Origin: an uncultured Lachnospiraceae bacterium
GTDB lineage: Bacteria; Bacillota; Clostridia; Lachnospirales; Lachnospiraceae
Reading direction: 5' to 3'
Assembly (NCBI GenBank): GCA_910588825.1
Contig: CAJURF010000006.1
Coordinates: 1-64,000, forward strand
Length of the DNA: 64,000 nt
Shown: positions 62,593 to 64,000 of the stretch, piece by piece
How positions within the stretch are numbered: position 1 is the stretch's first letter
How the letters are laid out: each line of letters begins with the position of its first letter
Notes under the pieces: model-generated
The model's input: only the letters and a program-made list of their open reading frames with translations
What the model was told of the DNA's origin: nothing
The model's database searches: none
Position numbers and translations under genes: made by a program

Positions 62593-63642
62593 TTACCAAT
62601 CAAGCTCTCCGCTTGGCAAGTATCTTCCCCATTTATGAACCGCCTGCTGCATGGCAGCAAAATTTTCAGGCTTCGCAGAAGAATGTATACTATTGCTGCT
62701 GGCACAAATATAGCGTCCGCCGGGAGCATGGGTTCTCAAAACTTCTTTTACATAGTCTTCCACCTGAGCGGGCGTATAATTCGTCAGCGGTGCATCACAG
62801 TCAATCCCGCCTATTACTGTCAGTCCGGGGTATTTCTCCTTGATTTCCACCTGGTTGATTCCTGAATTTTCATCCAGAGGGTGCATAGCCCTGATTCCCA
62901 TATCAACCATATTGGGAATAATCGCATCAATATTCCCGCAACAGTGTTTTATCATAACTGCTCCCCGCCCTGTAACATAATCGCTGATCTTCTTCAGCCC
63001 GGGAAAAAAGAATTCTTCAAAATGTTCTTTTGATACCAGCAGATTTGTCTTTGACCCATAATCATCTCCTGTCAGAATGGCATCCGCGCCCAGATCCAGG
63101 GCAATTTCTGCCAATTTCAGGTTATGATCTATGGCAATTTCCACCAGCCGGTGAACCAATTCTGGTTCTTCAATCAGATTGATCATCATATCCTGCATAC
63201 TGGTTAGATAATAACTGTAATTAAACCCGTCATGGAGATGAAACCCAATGAACCTTTTGCCTTTAAAACGTTTCACCAGTTCTTTCAGATACTCGAAACG
63301 GAAATCATCCGTGGGATCTGGAGCCTGGTAGTTTATGGCATCTTCCAAGGTTTCGATGGGGCCGTGTAGAGGATGGGGCACGATTTCTCCGTTATATTGT
63401 CTTAAAACACCCCATTCATTGCGGATTAACTGCTTTTCTTTGTCCAGTATTTCTTCCCTGTACATTTTTGACGGTGTCTGGCTCATGACGATGTCAATAT
63501 CCAGCGCCTCGCACAAATCGGCATAACGATCGGTTCCGATAATCCCCTGAATCACTTTGGGATCAATCATTAGTTCGAAAGCCGGCACTCTGTCTGGTAT
63601 TTCTCCATTTAATACAGCAGTCACACGTTCGTACGAATTCAT
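62593..63642 (-). CDS. UroD/MtaA-family protein, first gene of the sugar operon
   Basis: A 349-residue protein of the uroporphyrinogen decarboxylase/corrinoid methyltransferase superfamily. The zinc-type motif MIKHCCGNIDAIIP (His-x-Cys) lies near 235 and VIGGIDCDAPL near 273. It lacks the arginine-rich N-terminal porphyrin motifs of true HemE, and no heme genes are near. Such proteins occur at the head of sugar operons in this bacterial group, with unproven roles. Corrinoid-dependent methyl transfer, for instance from a methylated sugar, is possible, but no corrinoid protein is in view. It is followed by the binding-protein gene after 24 bp. Confidence 0.8.
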   Translation of the reverse strand: MNSYERVTAVLNGEIPDRVPAFELMIDPKVIQGIIGTDRYADLCEALDIDIVMSQTPSKMYREEILDKEKQLIRNEWGVLRQYNGEIVPHPLHGPIETLEDAINYQAPDPTDDFRFEYLKELVKRFKGKRFIGFHLHDGFNYSYYLTSMQDMMINLIEEPELVHRLVEIAIDHNLKLAEIALDLGADAILTGDDYGSKTNLLVSKEHFEEFFFPGLKKISDYVTGRGAVMIKHCCGNIDAIIPNMVDMGIRAMHPLDENSGINQVEIKEKYPGLTVIGGIDCDAPLTNYTPAQVEDYVKEVLRTHAPGGRYICASSNSIHSSAKPENFAAMQQAVHKWGRYLPSGELDW

Positions 63643-63680
63643 ATTTGGCCCTCCTTTCCTGATTTGCTGTCTGTGGATTC

Positions 63681-63720
63681 AATATATCATCGTTTTTTGT
63701 GATTGTCAACATAATCACAA
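63681..63720 (-). promoter_or_regulatory. Promoter and operator of the carbohydrate operon
   Basis: On the minus strand TTGACA (63709-63704) and TATATT (63686-63681) are 17 bp apart, 11 of 12 consensus bases. A perfect palindrome TTGTGATT (63697-63704 on the plus strand) and AATCACAA (63713-63720) with an 8-bp spacer brackets the -35 box. Bound repressor would block RNA polymerase directly. The likely ligand is the operon's own DeoR protein. Confidence 0.75.
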
Positions 63721-63786
63721 TTATATAATTGCGATTCTATAGATTTTACCAAATAATATATTTGTGTTTTGTGAAATATAACAAAA

Positions 63787-63811
63787 CAGACCTGACGAAA
63801 CGCCAGATCTG
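63787..63811 (-). terminator. Terminator of the PfkB kinase gene
   Basis: CAGATCTGGCG and CGTCAGGTCTG (two G-T pairs) form an 11-bp stem on the minus strand, followed by TTTTGTTAT. It lies 19 bp after the kinase stop and separates that transcript from the sugar operon promoter. Confidence 0.75.
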
Positions 63812-63830
63812 CTCTCAGAAACATCTTTTA

Positions 63831-64000
63831 TTATATCATTTGCCGATAAAGCTCTCTAATCTGCTCTTCTACAGCCAGTTCCTCGGAAAAAGCACTGGCG
63901 CTTCCGGCGGCAAGGCCCAGACAAAATCCATGTTGATAATCCTGCCTTTCCATCCATCCTGCCAGGAAGCCCGCTATCATTGAATCTCCTGCACCTACTG
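63831..64000 (-). CDS. PfkB-family carbohydrate kinase, C-terminal fragment (runs off window)
   Basis: The last 56 residues of a kinase whose start lies beyond base 64,000. The visible end begins VGAGDSMIAGFLAGW, the PfkB signature with the catalytic Asp in GAGDS, and finishes LYRQMI. Resembles 1-phosphofructokinase or tagatose-6-phosphate kinase C-termini (GLAAGSASAFSE is typical of the subfamily). It is upstream of the sugar operon on the same strand but separated by a terminator, so it is a neighbouring unit. It could make the bisphosphate cut by the class II aldolase. Confidence 0.82.
   Translation of the reverse strand, partial: VGAGDSMIAGFLAGWMERQDYQHGFCLGLAAGSASAFSEELAVEEQIRELYRQMI

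Noticed and set aside
62593-63642. HemE uroporphyrinogen decarboxylase in heme synthesis
   Set aside because: The true HemE N-terminal motifs are missing and the gene sits in a sugar transport operon with no heme genes.

Overview
The window looks like a chromosomal segment of a gut Lachnospiraceae (Clostridium cluster XIVa) bacterium. The evidence is Gram-positive surface proteins with LPXTG signals, class C sortases, an NfnAB-type electron-bifurcating pair, AAA/PD-(D/E)XK fusion genes typical of the group, and TTGACA/TATAAT promoters with strong AGGAGG ribosome binding sites. I see no rRNA, tRNA, CRISPR array or complete insertion sequence. I do not name a species.

Bases 1-32,600 hold two paralogous surface-appendage loci that face each other. 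Locus A (plus strand, 17-14,692) and locus B (minus strand, 32,575-16,904) share a gene order: giant Cys/His-repeat fibro-slime adhesin, LPXTG major pilin, a conserved structured intergenic element, class C sortase, secreted pilin-like protein, three SipW/TasA-type secreted proteins, MucBP-type membrane-anchored protein, ER-type (SipW) signal peptidase, BTAD-type regulator with a GGDEF-like C-terminus, and a small companion protein. Locus B also shows its beginning: a coiled-coil protein and a bacterial-type signal peptidase I behind a promoter and a perfect palindrome. The BTAD regulator of locus A is broken by a 1-base frameshift, while that of B is intact. Between the two convergent arms lies a small gene and an AAA/PD-(D/E)XK gene (14.8-16.7 kb). 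This composite of sortase pilus, SipW-processed fibre proteins and a dedicated regulator, present twice as an inverted repeat, is the strongest candidate for an undescribed system here.

Bases 33.3-38.5 kb form a defence-type island on the minus strand: a Panacea-domain antitoxin with a frameshifted GNAT-like partner, a Septu pair (ptuA/ptuB), and another AAA/PD-(D/E)XK protein just upstream of ptuA. Bases 38.6-43.3 kb are housekeeping: nfnAB and a polar amino-acid ABC transporter lacking a binding protein. Bases 43.4-52.6 kb are envelope-polymer genes: two CDP-glycerol-transferase-like proteins (one with a lost catalytic motif, one fused to a GT4 glycosyltransferase), an XRE regulator, a pRiA4b ORF-3-like protein next to a MITE-like element, and an overlapping cytidylyltransferase/polyol dehydrogenase pair.

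Bases 53.3-64 kb are a long minus-strand carbohydrate operon. It starts from a near-consensus promoter whose -35 box sits inside a perfect operator palindrome (63,681-63,720). It runs UroD-family protein, RbsB-like binding protein, RbsA-like ATPase, RbsC-like permease, dehydrogenase, class II aldolase, FGGY kinase, second dehydrogenase, DeoR repressor. A truncated PfkB kinase lies at the right edge. The set suggests uptake, oxidation/reduction, phosphorylation and aldol cleavage of an unusual sugar or polyol; the substrate cannot be read from the sequence.
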